DNA of 64,000 bases from Panulirus ornatus (taxonomy: Eukaryota; Arthropoda; Malacostraca; Decapoda; Palinuridae). Made by a program: the position numbers and the translations under genes. The notes under the pieces are model-generated. The model did no database searches and was not told the origin of the DNA. It saw nothing but the letters and a program-made list of their open reading frames with translations. Location of the stretch: positions 55,761,982-55,825,981 of the forward strand of contig NC_092232.1 of NCBI RefSeq assembly GCF_036320965.1, in the 5' to 3' direction. Of the stretch, positions 34,297 through 43,601 are shown piece by piece. Within the stretch, counting starts at the first letter, position 1. Each line of letters opens with the position of its first letter.

Positions 34297-34420
34297 TTTA
34301 GAAAGTTAATACAAGGAGGGGAGGATTTCCGGCCCCCCGCTCCCGTCCCCTCTAGTCGCTTTCTACGACACGCGAGGAATACGTGGGAAGTATTCTTTCA
34401 CCCCTATCCCAGGGATAATA
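34297..34420 (-). promoter_or_regulatory. LINE 5'UTR, presumed internal promoter region
   Basis: About 120 bp between the element start and the ATG. It contains atccctgggatagg, gaatacttcccacgtattcc, cgtgtcgtagaaagcgacta and ggaaatcctcccctcc. About 110 bp of it forms the head of the short non-autonomous elements at 3,077, 43,389, 54,641, 54,901, 60,847 and 61,107. Non-LTR elements usually start transcription from their own 5' end; a promoter role here is inference. Confidence 0.6.
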
Positions 34421-34510
34421 TACATATATATATACATTACATACACACACACACACATACACACACATACGCACATACACACACACACACACACATAACA
34501 TATATATACA
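34421..34510. repeat. (TA)n/(CA)n microsatellite at the 5' end of the full-length LINE
   Basis: tatacatatatatatac is followed by CA dinucleotides with ACAT and ACGC interruptions. The same tract flanks the second full-length copy at 40,023-40,100. Confidence 0.95.
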
Positions 34511-34775
34511 TATGAAAAATGTAAGAAACAATTTAGAAAAAATTTAGCTTGAAAGAATAAAAAAATGAATGTCACATAATGAAAGGGGAAAAATTTTGGG
34601 AAAAAAACAAAATGAATTTTTGGGGGAATGGGTTGGGGAAAAGGGGTATGACATTTATTTAAAAACTAAATTATATTTTAAATTTAAAAAAAAGTTAAGG
34701 TAAATTAATAAAAATATTATAAGTAATTTAAATAAAAAATTTAATTTAAAAAAAATAAAAAATTTTTTAAAAATC
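34511..34775. other. Short host flank, then corrupted AT-rich sequence
   Basis: 34,511-34,590 (gaaaaatgtaagaaacaatt) is shared with 40,111-40,190 next to the other full-length LINE. From about 34,590 to 34,775 the sequence turns into runs of A, T and G with no recognisable content. Confidence 0.6.
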
Positions 34776-35526
34776 TTTGGGGTGGATCTGGGCAGCGGGT
34801 GGAAAAACCCTGGAAGCGGAAGGAATCATAGGGGGGGGGGGGGCGAAAATTTTGGGAGCCTTGAAGAATGTGTGGAAGTTCGAGAACATTATCTCGAAAG
34901 CAAAAATGGGTATGTTTGAAGGAATAGTGGTTCCAACAATTTGTATGGTTGCGAGGCGTGGCTATGGATAGAGTTTGCGCGAGAGGATGATGTGCTGGAA
35001 ATGAGATGTTTGAGGACAATGTGTGGTGTGAGGTGGTTGATGAGTGAGTAACGTAAGGGTAAGAGAGATGTGTGGAAATAAAAGAGCGTGGTTGAGAGAG
35101 CAGAAGAGGGTGTTTGAAGTGGTTTGGGCACATGGAGAGAATGAGTGAGGAAAGATTGACCAAGAGGATATATGTGTCGGAGGTGGAGGGAACGAGGAGA
35201 AGAGGGAGACCAAATTGGAGGTGGAAAGATGGAGTGAAAAAGATTTTGTGTGATCGGGGCCTGAACATGCGGAGGGTGAAAGGAGGGCAAGGAAAGAGTG
35301 AATTGGAGCAAGGGTATACCCGGGTGAACGTGCTGTCAGTGGATTGAATCAAGGCATGTGAAGCGTCCGGGGTAAACCATGGAAAGCTGTGTAGGTATGT
35401 ATATTTGCGTGTGTGTGTGGACGTGTGTATGTACATGTGTATGGGGGGGGGTTGGGCCTTTTTCTTTCGTCTGTTTCCTTGCGCTACCTCGCAAACGCGG
35501 GAGGACAGCGACAAAGTAAAGAAAAA

Positions 35527-35535
<9 letters not shown>
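34776..35535 (+). mobile_element. RTE-like LINE copy p (plus), 5' part corrupted
   Basis: It begins in poor sequence at the GVDLAADG codons and becomes cleaner to the right, with scattered single-base deletions. It carries the gcgtccggggtaaacc 3'UTR variant of copy e. It ends in the short-type tail and an A run. Confidence 0.85.

Positions 35536-35613
<78 letters not shown>
35536..35613. repeat. (TA)n tract
   Basis: A run and about 70 bp of TA dinucleotides before the gggaggtaaatgc truncation point of copy q. Confidence 0.95.
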
Positions 35614-35616
<3 letters not shown>

Positions 35617-36655
35617 AGGTAAATGCAAGAGTTTTGGAAAGAGGGGCAAGTATGAAGTCTGTTGTGGATGAGAGTGCTTGGGAAGTGAGTCAGTCGTTGT
35701 TCGCTGATGATACAGCGCTGGCGGCTGAATCATGTGAGAAACTGCAGAAGCTGGTGACTGAGTTTGGTAAAGTGTGTGAAAGAAGAAAGTTAAGAGTAAA
35801 TGTGAATAAGAGCAAGGTTATTAGGTACAGTAGGGTTGAGGGTCAAGTCAATTGGGAGGTGAGTTTGAATGGAGAAAAACTGGAGGAAGTGAAGTGTTTT
35901 AGATATCTAGGAGTGGATCTGGCAGCGGATGGAACCATGGAAGCAGAAGTGGATCATAGGGTGGGGGAGGGGGTGAAAATTCTGGGGGCCTTGAAGAATG
36001 TGTGGAAGTCGAGAACATTATCTCGGAAAGCAAAAATGGGTATGTTTGAAGGAATAGTGGTTCCAACAATGTTGTATGGTTGCGAGGCGTGGGCTATGGA
36101 TAGAGTGGTGCGCAGGAGGATGGATATGCTGGAAATGAGATGTTTGAGGACAATGTGTGGTGTGAGGTGGTTTGATCGAGTGAGTAACGTAAGGGTAAGA
36201 GAGATGTGTGGAAATAAAAAGAGCGTGGTTGAGAGAGCAGAAGAGGGTGTTTTGAAGTGGTTTGGACACATGGAGAGAATGAGTGAGGAAAGATTGACCA
36301 AGAGGAGATATGTGTCGGAGGTGGAGGGAACGAGGAGAAGAGGGAGACCAAATTGGAGGTGGAAAGATGGAGTGAAAAAGATTTTGTGTGATCGGGGCCT
36401 GAACATGCAGGAGGGTGAAAGGAGGGCAAGGAATAGAGTGAATTGGAGCGATGTGGTATACCGGGGTTGACGTGCTGTCAGTGGATTGAATCAAGGCATG
36501 TGAAGCGTCTGGGGTAAACCATGGAAAGCTGTGTAGGTATGTATATTTGCGTGTGTGGACGTATGTATATACATGTGTATGGGGGGGGGGTTGGGCCATT
36601 TCTTTCGTCTGTTTCCTTGCGCTACCTCGCAAACGCGGGAGACAGCGACAAAGTA
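35614..36655 (+). mobile_element. RTE-like LINE copy q (plus), recombinant of two array copies
   Basis: The first 200 bp match copy f (gggaggtaaatgc start, ESAWEVSQSLFADD). From about 35,850 the copy instead matches copy h (GVKILGALKN, MDMLEMRC) and carries the short 3'UTR. It is open from 35,634 to 36,470. The change of partner within one copy is direct evidence of recombination or gene conversion between array members. Confidence 0.88.
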
Positions 36656-36662
36656 TAATAAA

Positions 36663-36716
<54 letters not shown>
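36656..36716. repeat. A-run/(TA)n/T-run palindrome centre
   Basis: Same structure as 22,569-22,627. It links the inverted tails of copies q and r. Confidence 0.95.
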
Positions 36717-36901
36717 ATACTTTGTCGCTGTCTCCCGCGTTTGCGAGGTAGCGCAAGGAAACAGACGAAAGAAATGGCCCAACCCCCCCCCATACACATG
36801 TACATACACACGTCCACACACGCAAATATACATACCTACACAGCTTTCCATGGTTTACCCCAGACGCTTCACATGCCTTGATTCACTCCACTGACAGCAC
36901 G

Positions 36902-39898
36902 TCAACCCCTGTATACCACATCGCTCCAATTCACTCTATTCCTTGCCCTCCTTACACCCTCCTGCATGTTCAGGCCCCGATCACACAAAATCTTTTTCAC
37001 TCCATCTTTCCACCTCCAATTTGGTCTCCCTCTTCTCCTCGTTCCCTCCACCTCCGACACATATATCCTCTTGGTCAATCTTTCCTCACTCATTCTCTCC
37101 ATGTGACCAAACCATTTCAAAACACCCTCTTCTGCTCTCTCAACCACGCTCTTTTTATTTCCACACATCTCTCTTACCCTTACGTTACTTACTCGATCAA
37201 ACCACCTCACACCACACATTGTCCTCAAACATCTCATTTCCAGCACATCCATCCTCCTGCGCACAACTCTATCCATAGCCCACGCCTCGCAACCATACAA
37301 CATTGTTGGAACCACTATTCCTTCAAACATACCCATTTTTGCTTTCCGAGATACTGTTCTCGACTTCCACACATTTTTCAAGGCTCCCAAAATTTTCGCC
37401 CCCTCCCCCACCCTATGATCCACTTCCGCTTCCATGGTTCCATCCGCTGACAGATCCACTCCCAGATATCTAAAACACTTCACTTCCTCCAGTTTTTCTC
37501 CATTCAAACTCACCTCCCAATTGACTTGACCCTCAACCCTACTGTACCTAATAACCTTGCTCTTATTCACATTTACTCTTAACTTTCTTCTTCCACACAC
37601 TTTACCAAACTCAGTCACCAGCTTCTGCAGTTTCTCACATGAATCAGCCACCAGCGCTGTATCATCAGCGAACAACAACTGACTCACTTCCCAAGCTCTC
37701 TCATCCCCAACAGACTTCATACTTGCCCCTCTTTCCAGGACTCTTGCATTTACCTCCCTAACAACCCCATCCATAAACAAATTAAACAACCATGGAGACA
37801 TCACACACCCCTGCCGCAAACCTACATTCACTGAGAACCAATCACTTTCCTCTCTTCCTACACGTACACATGCCTTACATCCTCGATAAAAACTTTTCAC
37901 TGCTTCTAACAACTTGCCTCCCACACCATATATTCTTAATACCTTCCACAGAGCATCTCTATCAACTCTATCATATGCCTTCTCCAGATCCATAAATGCT
38001 ACATACAAATCCATTTGCTTTTCTAAGTATTTCTCACATACATTCTTCAAAGCAAACACCTGATCCACACATCCTCTACCACTTCTGAAACCGCACTGCT
38101 CTTCCCCAATCTGATGCTCTGTACATGCCTTCACCCTCTCAATCAATACCCTCCCATATAATTTACCAGGAATACTCAACAAACTTATACCTCTGTAATT
38201 TGAGCACTCACTCTTATCCCCTTTGCCTTTGTACAATGGCACTATGCACGCATTCCGCCAATCCTCAGGCACCTCACCATGAGTCATACATACATTAAAT
38301 AACCTTACCAACCAGTCAACAATACAGTCACCCCCTTTTTTAATAAATTCCACTGCAATACCATCCAAACCTGCTGCCTTGCCGGCTTTCATCTTCCGCA
38401 AAGCTTTTACTACCTCTTCTCTGTTTACCAAATCATTTTCCCTAACCCTCTCACTTTGCACACCACCTCGACCAAAACACCCTATATCTGCCACTCTGTC
38501 ATCAGACACATTCAACAAACCTTCAAAATACTCATTCCATCTCCTTCTCACATCACCACTACTTGTTATCACCTCCCCATTTACGCCCTTCACTGAAGTT
38601 CCCATTTGCTCCCTTGTCTTACGCACCCTATTTACCTCCTTCCAGAACATCTTTTTATTCTCCCTAAAATTTACTGATAGTCTCTCACCCCAACTCTCAT
38701 TTGCCCTTTTTTTCACCTCTTGCACCTTTCTCTTGACCTCCTGTCTCTTTCTTTTATACTTCTCCCACTCAATTGCATTTTTTCCCTGCAAAAATCGTCC
38801 AAATGCCTCTCTCTTCTCTTTCACTAATACTCTTACTTCTTCATCCCACCACTCACTACCCTTTCTAAACAGCCCACCTCCCACTCTTCTCATGCCACAA
38901 GCATCTTTTGCGCAATCCATCACTGATTCCCTAAATACATCCCATTCCTCCCCCACTCCCCTTACTTCCATTGTTCTCACCTTTTTCCATTCTGTACACA
39001 GTCTCTCCTGGTACTTCCCCACACAGGTCTCCTTCCCAAGCTCACTTACTCTCACCACCTTCTTCACCCCAACATTCACTCCTCTTTTCTGAAAACCCAT
39101 ACTAATCTTCACCTTAGCCTCCACAAGATAATGATCAGACATCCCTCCAGTTGCACCTCTCAGCACATTAACATCCAAAAGTCTCTCTTTCGCACGCCTG
39201 TCAATTAACACGTAATCCAATAACGCTCTCTGGCCATCTCTCCTACTTACATAAGTATACTTATGTATATCTCGCTTTTTAAACCAGGTATTCCCAATCA
39301 TCAGTCCTTTTTCAGCACATAAATCTACAAGCTCTTCACCATTTCCATTTACAACACTGAACACCCCATGCACACCAATTATTCCCTCAACTGCCACATT
39401 ACTCACCTTTGCATTCAAATCACCCATCACTACAACCCGGTCTCGTGCATCAAAACCGCTAACACACTCATTCAGCTGCTCCCAAAACACTTGCCTCTCA
39501 TGATCTTTCTTCTCATGCCCAGGTGCATATGCACCAATAATCACCCACCTCTCTCCATCAACTTTCAATTTTACCCATATTAATCGAGAATTTACTTTCT
39601 TACATTCTATCACATACTCCCACAACTCCTGTTTCAGGAGTATTGCTACTCCTTCCCTTGCTCTTGTCCTCTCACTAACCCCTGACTTCACTCCCCAGAC
39701 ATTTCCAAACCACTCTTCCCCTTTACCCTTGAGCTTCGTTTCACTCAGAGCCAAAACATCCAGGTTCCTTTCCTCAAACATACTACCTATCTCTCCTTTT
39801 TTCACATCTTGGTTACATCCACACACATTTAGGCACCCCACTCTGAGCCTTCGAGGAGGATGATCACTCCCCGCGTGACTCCTTCTTCTGTTTCCCAT
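36902..39898 (-). CDS. Endonuclease-reverse transcriptase of RTE-like LINE (intact, second copy)
   Basis: 998 residues, collinear with the ORF at 31,300-34,296. Visible differences are few and conservative: VVMGD for IVMGD in the endonuclease, GIIGVHG for GIIGMHG, SRTVS for SRTLS near 849, and QEGVRR for QEGERR near 982. All endonuclease residues (N24, E53, D160, N162, D228, the SDH triad) and the RT FADD box are kept. The near identity of two intact ORFs shows recent duplication and no decay since. Function is as for the first copy; activity is untested. Confidence 0.95.
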   Translation of the reverse strand: MGNRRRSHAGSDHPPRRLRVGCLNVCGCNQDVKKGEIGSMFEERNLDVLALSETKLKGKGEEWFGNVWGVKSGVSERTRAREGVAILLKQELWEYVIECKKVNSRLIWVKLKVDGERWVIIGAYAPGHEKKDHERQVFWEQLNECVSGFDARDRVVVMGDLNAKVSNVAVEGIIGVHGVFSVVNGNGEELVDLCAEKGLMIGNTWFKKRDIHKYTYVSRRDGQRALLDYVLIDRRAKERLLDVNVLRGATGGMSDHYLVEAKVKISMGFQKRGVNVGVKKVVRVSELGKETCVGKYQERLCTEWKKVRTMEVRGVGEEWDVFRESVMDCAKDACGMRRVGGGLFRKGSEWWDEEVRVLVKEKREAFGRFLQGKNAIEWEKYKRKRQEVKRKVQEVKKRANESWGERLSVNFRENKKMFWKEVNRVRKTREQMGTSVKGVNGEVITSSGDVRRRWNEYFEGLLNVSDDRVADIGCFGRGGVQSERVRENDLVNREEVVKALRKMKAGKAAGLDGIAVEFIKKGGDCIVDWLVRLFNVCMTHGEVPEDWRNACIVPLYKGKGDKSECSNYRGISLLSIPGKLYGRVLIERVKACTEHQIGEEQCGFRSGRGCVDQVFALKNVCEKYLEKQMDLYVAFMDLEKAYDRVDRDALWKVLRIYGVGGKLLEAVKSFYRGCKACVRVGREESDWFSVNVGLRQGCVMSPWLFNLFMDGVVREVNARVLERGASMKSVGDERAWEVSQLLFADDTALVADSCEKLQKLVTEFGKVCGRRKLRVNVNKSKVIRYSRVEGQVNWEVSLNGEKLEEVKCFRYLGVDLSADGTMEAEVDHRVGEGAKILGALKNVWKSRTVSRKAKMGMFEGIVVPTMLYGCEAWAMDRVVRRRMDVLEMRCLRTMCGVRWFDRVSNVRVREMCGNKKSVVERAEEGVLKWFGHMERMSEERLTKRIYVSEVEGTRRRGRPNWRWKDGVKKILCDRGLNMQEGVRRARNRVNWSDVVYRG

Positions 39899-40022
39899 TT
39901 TAGAAAGTTAATACAAGGAGGGGAGGATTTCCGGCCCCCCGCTCCCGTCCCCTCTAGTCGCTTTCTACGACACGCGAGGAATACGTGGGAAGTATTCTTT
40001 CACCCCTATCCCCAGGGATAAT
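39899..40022 (-). promoter_or_regulatory. LINE 5'UTR of copy r
   Basis: Identical in layout to 34,297-34,420 and ends at ccccagggataata. It supplies the same head sequence that the short elements carry. Confidence 0.6.
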
Positions 40023-40196
40023 ATACATATATATATACATATACACACACACACACATACACACACATACGCACATACACACACACACACACACATACAT
40101 ATATATACATATGAAAAATGTAAGAAACAATTTAGAAAACAAACTTTTAGCTTGAAATGAATGAAAAAAAATGAATGTCACATAATGTCACATATA
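40023..40196. repeat. (TA)n/(CA)n microsatellite and short host flank
   Basis: Simple repeat to about 40,110, then about 85 bp of non-LINE flank (gaaaaatgtaagaaacaatt ... gtcacataatgtcaca), ending with a short tatata before copy s. Confidence 0.85.
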
Positions 40197-41500
40197 TAGG
40201 GAGGTAAATGCAAGAGTTTTGGAAAGAGGGGCAAGTATGAAGTCTGTTGTGGATGAGAGTGCTTGGGAAGTGAGTCAGTCGTTGTTCGCTGATGACACAG
40301 CGCTGGTGGCTGATTCATGTGAGAAACTGCAGAAGCTGGTGACTGAGTTTGGTAAAGTGTGTGAAAGAAGAAAGTTAAGTGTAAATGTGAATAAGAGCAA
40401 GGTTATTAGGTACAGTAGGGTTGAGGGTCAAGTCAATTGGGAGGTAAGTTTGAATGGAGAAGAAACTGGAGGAAGTAAAGTGTTTAAGATATCTGGGAGT
40501 GGATCTGGCAGCAGATGGAACCATGGAAGCGGAAGTGAATCATAGGGTGGGGGAGGGGGCGAAAATCCTGGGAGCATTGAAGAATGTGTGGAAGTCGAGA
40601 ACATTATGTCGGAAAGCAAAAATGGGTATGTTTGAAGTAATAGTGGTTCCAACAATGTTGTATGGTTGCGAGGCGTGGGCTATGGATAGAGTTGTGCGCA
40701 GGATGGTGAATGTGCTGGAAATGAGATGTTTGAGGATAATGTGTGGTGTGAGGTGGTTTGATCGAGTAAGTAATGTAAGGGTAAGAGAGATGTGTGGAAA
40801 TAAAAAGAGTGTGGTTGACAGAGCAGAAGAGGGTGTTTTGAAATGCTTTGGGCACATGGAGAGAATGAGTGAGGAAAGATTGACCAAGAGGATATATGTG
40901 TCGGAGGTGGAGGGAAAGAGGAGAAGTGGGAGACCAAATTGGAGGCGGAAAAATGGAGTGAAAAAGATTTTGAGTGATCGGGGCCTGAACATGGAGGGTG
41001 AAAGGCGGGCAAGGAATAGAGTGAATTGGATCGATGTGGTATACCGGGGTTGACGTGCTGTCAGTGGATTGAACCAGGGCATGTGAAGCATCTGGGGTAA
41101 ACCATGGAAAGTTGTGTGGGGCCTGGATGTGGAAAGGGAGCTGTGGTTTCGGGCATTATTGCATGACAGCTGGAGACTGAGTGTGAACGAATGGGGCCTT
41201 TGTTATCTTTTCCTAGCGCTACCTTGCACACATGAGGGGGGAGGGGGATGGTATTTCATGTGTGGCGAGGTGGCGATGGGAATGAATAAAGGCAGACAGT
41301 GTGAATTGTGTGCATGGGTATATATGTATGTCTGTGTGTGTATATATATGTGTACATTGAGATGTATAGGTAGGTATATTTGCGTGTATGGACGTGTGTG
41401 TATATACATGTGTATGGGGGTGGGTTGGGCCATTTCTTTCTTCTGTTTCCCTGCACTACCTTGCAAATGCGGGAGACAGCGACAAAGCAAAAAATAATTT
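40197..41500 (+). mobile_element. RTE-like LINE copy s (plus), near-identical to copy f
   Basis: It starts at gggaggtaaatgcaagag and carries the same gagaagaaactgg frameshift as copy f. It is open at 40,219-40,545 and 40,454-41,053, and has the long 3'UTR. A two-base difference at the tatgtatgtctgtg site and a few substitutions separate it from copy f. Confidence 0.9.
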
Positions 41501-41513
41501 TTTTTTTTTTTTT

Positions 41514-42438
41514 TGTCGCTGTCTCCCGCGTCTGCGAGGTAGCGCAAGGAAACAGACAGAAGAAATGGCCCAACCCACCCCCATACACAAGTATATACAT
41601 AACGTCCACACGCGCAAATATACATACCTACACAGCTTTCCATGGTTTACCCCAGACGCTTCACATGACCTGAGTCAATCCACTGACAGCATGTCAACCC
41701 CGGTATACCACATCGATCCAATTCACTCTATTCCTTGCCCTCCTTTCACCCTCCTGTATGTTCAGGCCCCGATCACACAAAATCTTTTTCACTCCATCTT
41801 TCCACCTCCAATTTGGTCTCCCACTTCTCCTCGTTCCCTCCACCTCCGACACATATATCCTCTTGGTCAATCTTTCCTCACTCATTCTCTCCATGTCCCC
41901 AAACCATTTCAAAACACCCTCTTCTGCTCTCTCAACCACGCTCTTTTTATTTCCACACATCTCTCTTACCCTTACGTTACTTACTCGATCAAACCACCTC
42001 GCACCACAAATTGTCCTCAAACATCTCATTTCCAGCACATCCATCCTCCTTCACACAACTCTATCCATAGCCCACGCCTCGCAACCATACAACATTGTTG
42101 GAACCACTATTCCTTCAAACATACCTATTTTTGCTTTCCGACATAATGTTCTCGACTTCCACACATTCTTCAAGGCTCCCAGAATTTTCGCCCCCTCCCC
42201 CACCCTATGATCCACTTCCGCTTCCATGGTTCCATCCGCTGCCAGATCCACTCCCAGATATCTAAAACACTTTACTTCCTCCAGTTTTTCTCCATTCAAA
42301 CTTACTTCCCAATTGACTTGACCCTCAACCCTACTGTGCCTAAAAACCTTGCTCTTATTCACATTTAATCTTAACTTTCTTCTTTCACACACTTTACCAA
42401 ACTCAGTCACCAGCTTCTGCAGTTTCTCACATGAATCA

Positions 42439-42441
<3 letters not shown>
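41514..42441 (-). mobile_element. RTE-like LINE copy t (minus), 5'-truncated
   Basis: Short 3'UTR and C-terminal domain, split by a premature stop between 41,694-42,044 and the upstream frame. It ends at cacatgaatcagcca directly against (TA)n, the mirror image of the junction at 17,278. Its 3' part shares gcatgtcaacc and ctcctgtatgttc with copy g. Confidence 0.88.
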
Positions 42442-42507
<66 letters not shown>

Positions 42508-42529
42508 TTTTTTTTTTTTTTTTTTTTTT
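42442..42529. repeat. (TA)n with T run
   Basis: About 60 bp of TA and about 28 T separate copies t and u, which have the same orientation. Confidence 0.95.
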
Positions 42530-43357
42530 TATACTTTGTCGCTGTCTCCCGCGTCTGCGAGGTAGCGCGAGGAAACAGACGAAAGAAACGGCCCAACCCC
42601 CATACACACGTACATACACACGTCCACACACGCAAATATACATACCTACACAGCTTTCCATGGTTTACCCCAGACGCTTCACATGCCTTGGTTCAATCCA
42701 CTGACAGCACGTCAACCCCTGTATACCACATCGCTCCAATTCACTCTATTCCTTGCCCTCCTTTCACCCTCCTGCATGTTCAGGCCCCGATCACACAAAA
42801 TCTTTTTTACTCCATCTTTCCACCTCCAATTTGGTCTCCCTCTTCTCCTCGTTCCCTCCACCTCCGACACATATATCCTCTTGGTCAATCTTTCCTCACT
42901 CATTCTCTCCATGTGCCCAAACCATTTCAAAACACCCTCTTCTGCTCTCTCAACCACGCTCTTTTTATTTCCACACATCTCTCTTACCCTTACGTTACTT
43001 ACTCGATCAAACCACCTCACACCACACATTGTCCTCAAACATCTCATTTCCAGCACATCCATCCTCCTGCGCACAACTCTATCCATAGCCCACGCCTCGC
43101 AACCATACAACATTGTTGGAACCACTATTCCTTCAAACATACCCATTTTTGCTTTCCGAGATAATGTTCTCGACTTCCACACATTTTTCAAGGCTCCCAA
43201 AATTTTCGCCCCCTCCCCCACCCTATGATCCACTTCCGCTTCCATGGTTCCATCCGCTGACAGATCCACTCCCAGATATCTAAAACACTTCACTTCCTCC
43301 AGTTTTTCTCCATTCAAACTCACCTCCCAATTGACTTGACCCTCAACCCTACTGTAC

Positions 43358-43361
<4 letters not shown>
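42530..43361 (-). mobile_element. RTE-like LINE copy u (minus), 5'-truncated
   Basis: Short 3'UTR and C-terminal domain, open from 43,323 to 42,712 and cut at the codons for RYSRVEG by a (TA)n. It is truncated downstream of the RT catalytic box, so it cannot act on its own. Confidence 0.9.

Positions 43362-43388
<27 letters not shown>
43362..43388. repeat. (AT)n tract
   Basis: About 27 bp of AT dinucleotides between a truncated LINE and a short non-autonomous element. Confidence 0.9.
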
Positions 43389-43394
<6 letters not shown>

Positions 43395-43565
43395 TTTTTT
43401 TTTTTCATACTATTCGCCATTTCCCGCGATAGCGAGGTAGCGTTAAGAACAGAGGACTGGGCCTTTGAGGGAATATCCTCACCTGGCCCTCTTCTCTGTT
43501 CCTTCTTTTGGAAAATTAAAAAAAAAAAAAAAAAAAAAAAAAGAGAGGGGAGGATTTCCAGCCCC

Positions 43566-43566
<1 letters not shown>
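43389..43566 (-). mobile_element. Short non-autonomous element (SINE-like), head-truncated
   Basis: The tail is at 43,407-43,445 (ttcgccatttcccgcgatag). The body contains gaacagaggactgggcc and caaaagaaggaacagag (minus strand), then an internal A run of about 25. The head is cut at ggaggatttccagccccc, where a (TA)n begins. Confidence 0.8.

Positions 43567-43600
<34 letters not shown>
43567..43600. repeat. (TA)n tract
   Basis: catacatacat and then TA dinucleotides, immediately before the 5' truncation point of the next LINE. Confidence 0.9.

Positions 43601-43601
<1 letters not shown>

Larger units (their letters stand above)
31107..34420 (-). mobile_element. Full-length RTE-like LINE, copy o
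   Basis: About 3.3 kb. On the minus strand: a 5'UTR of about 120 bp (34,297-34,420) beginning near tattatccctgggatagg, one intact ORF (34,296-31,300), and a short 3'UTR of about 190 bp ending in the conserved tail and poly-A (T run at 31,092-31,105). The 3'UTR part at 31,200-31,260 is slightly disturbed. The total length and the single EN-RT ORF without a gag-like ORF fit the RTE group. No target-site duplication can be defined because both ends sit in simple repeats. Confidence 0.92.
36717..40022 (-). mobile_element. Full-length RTE-like LINE, copy r
   Basis: Same organisation as the copy at 31,107-34,420: 5'UTR at 39,899-40,022, one intact ORF, short 3'UTR and tail. The flank beyond its 5' end (TA/CA tract plus about 80 bp) is the same as for copy o. 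The two therefore arose by duplication of a segment, not by two independent insertions. Confidence 0.93.

Noticed and set aside
34421..34510. CA-rich tract as a candidate enhancer or telomeric repeat
   Set aside because: It is an ordinary (TA)/(CA) microsatellite with irregular interruptions, and no telomere-type hexamer or pentamer repeats are present.
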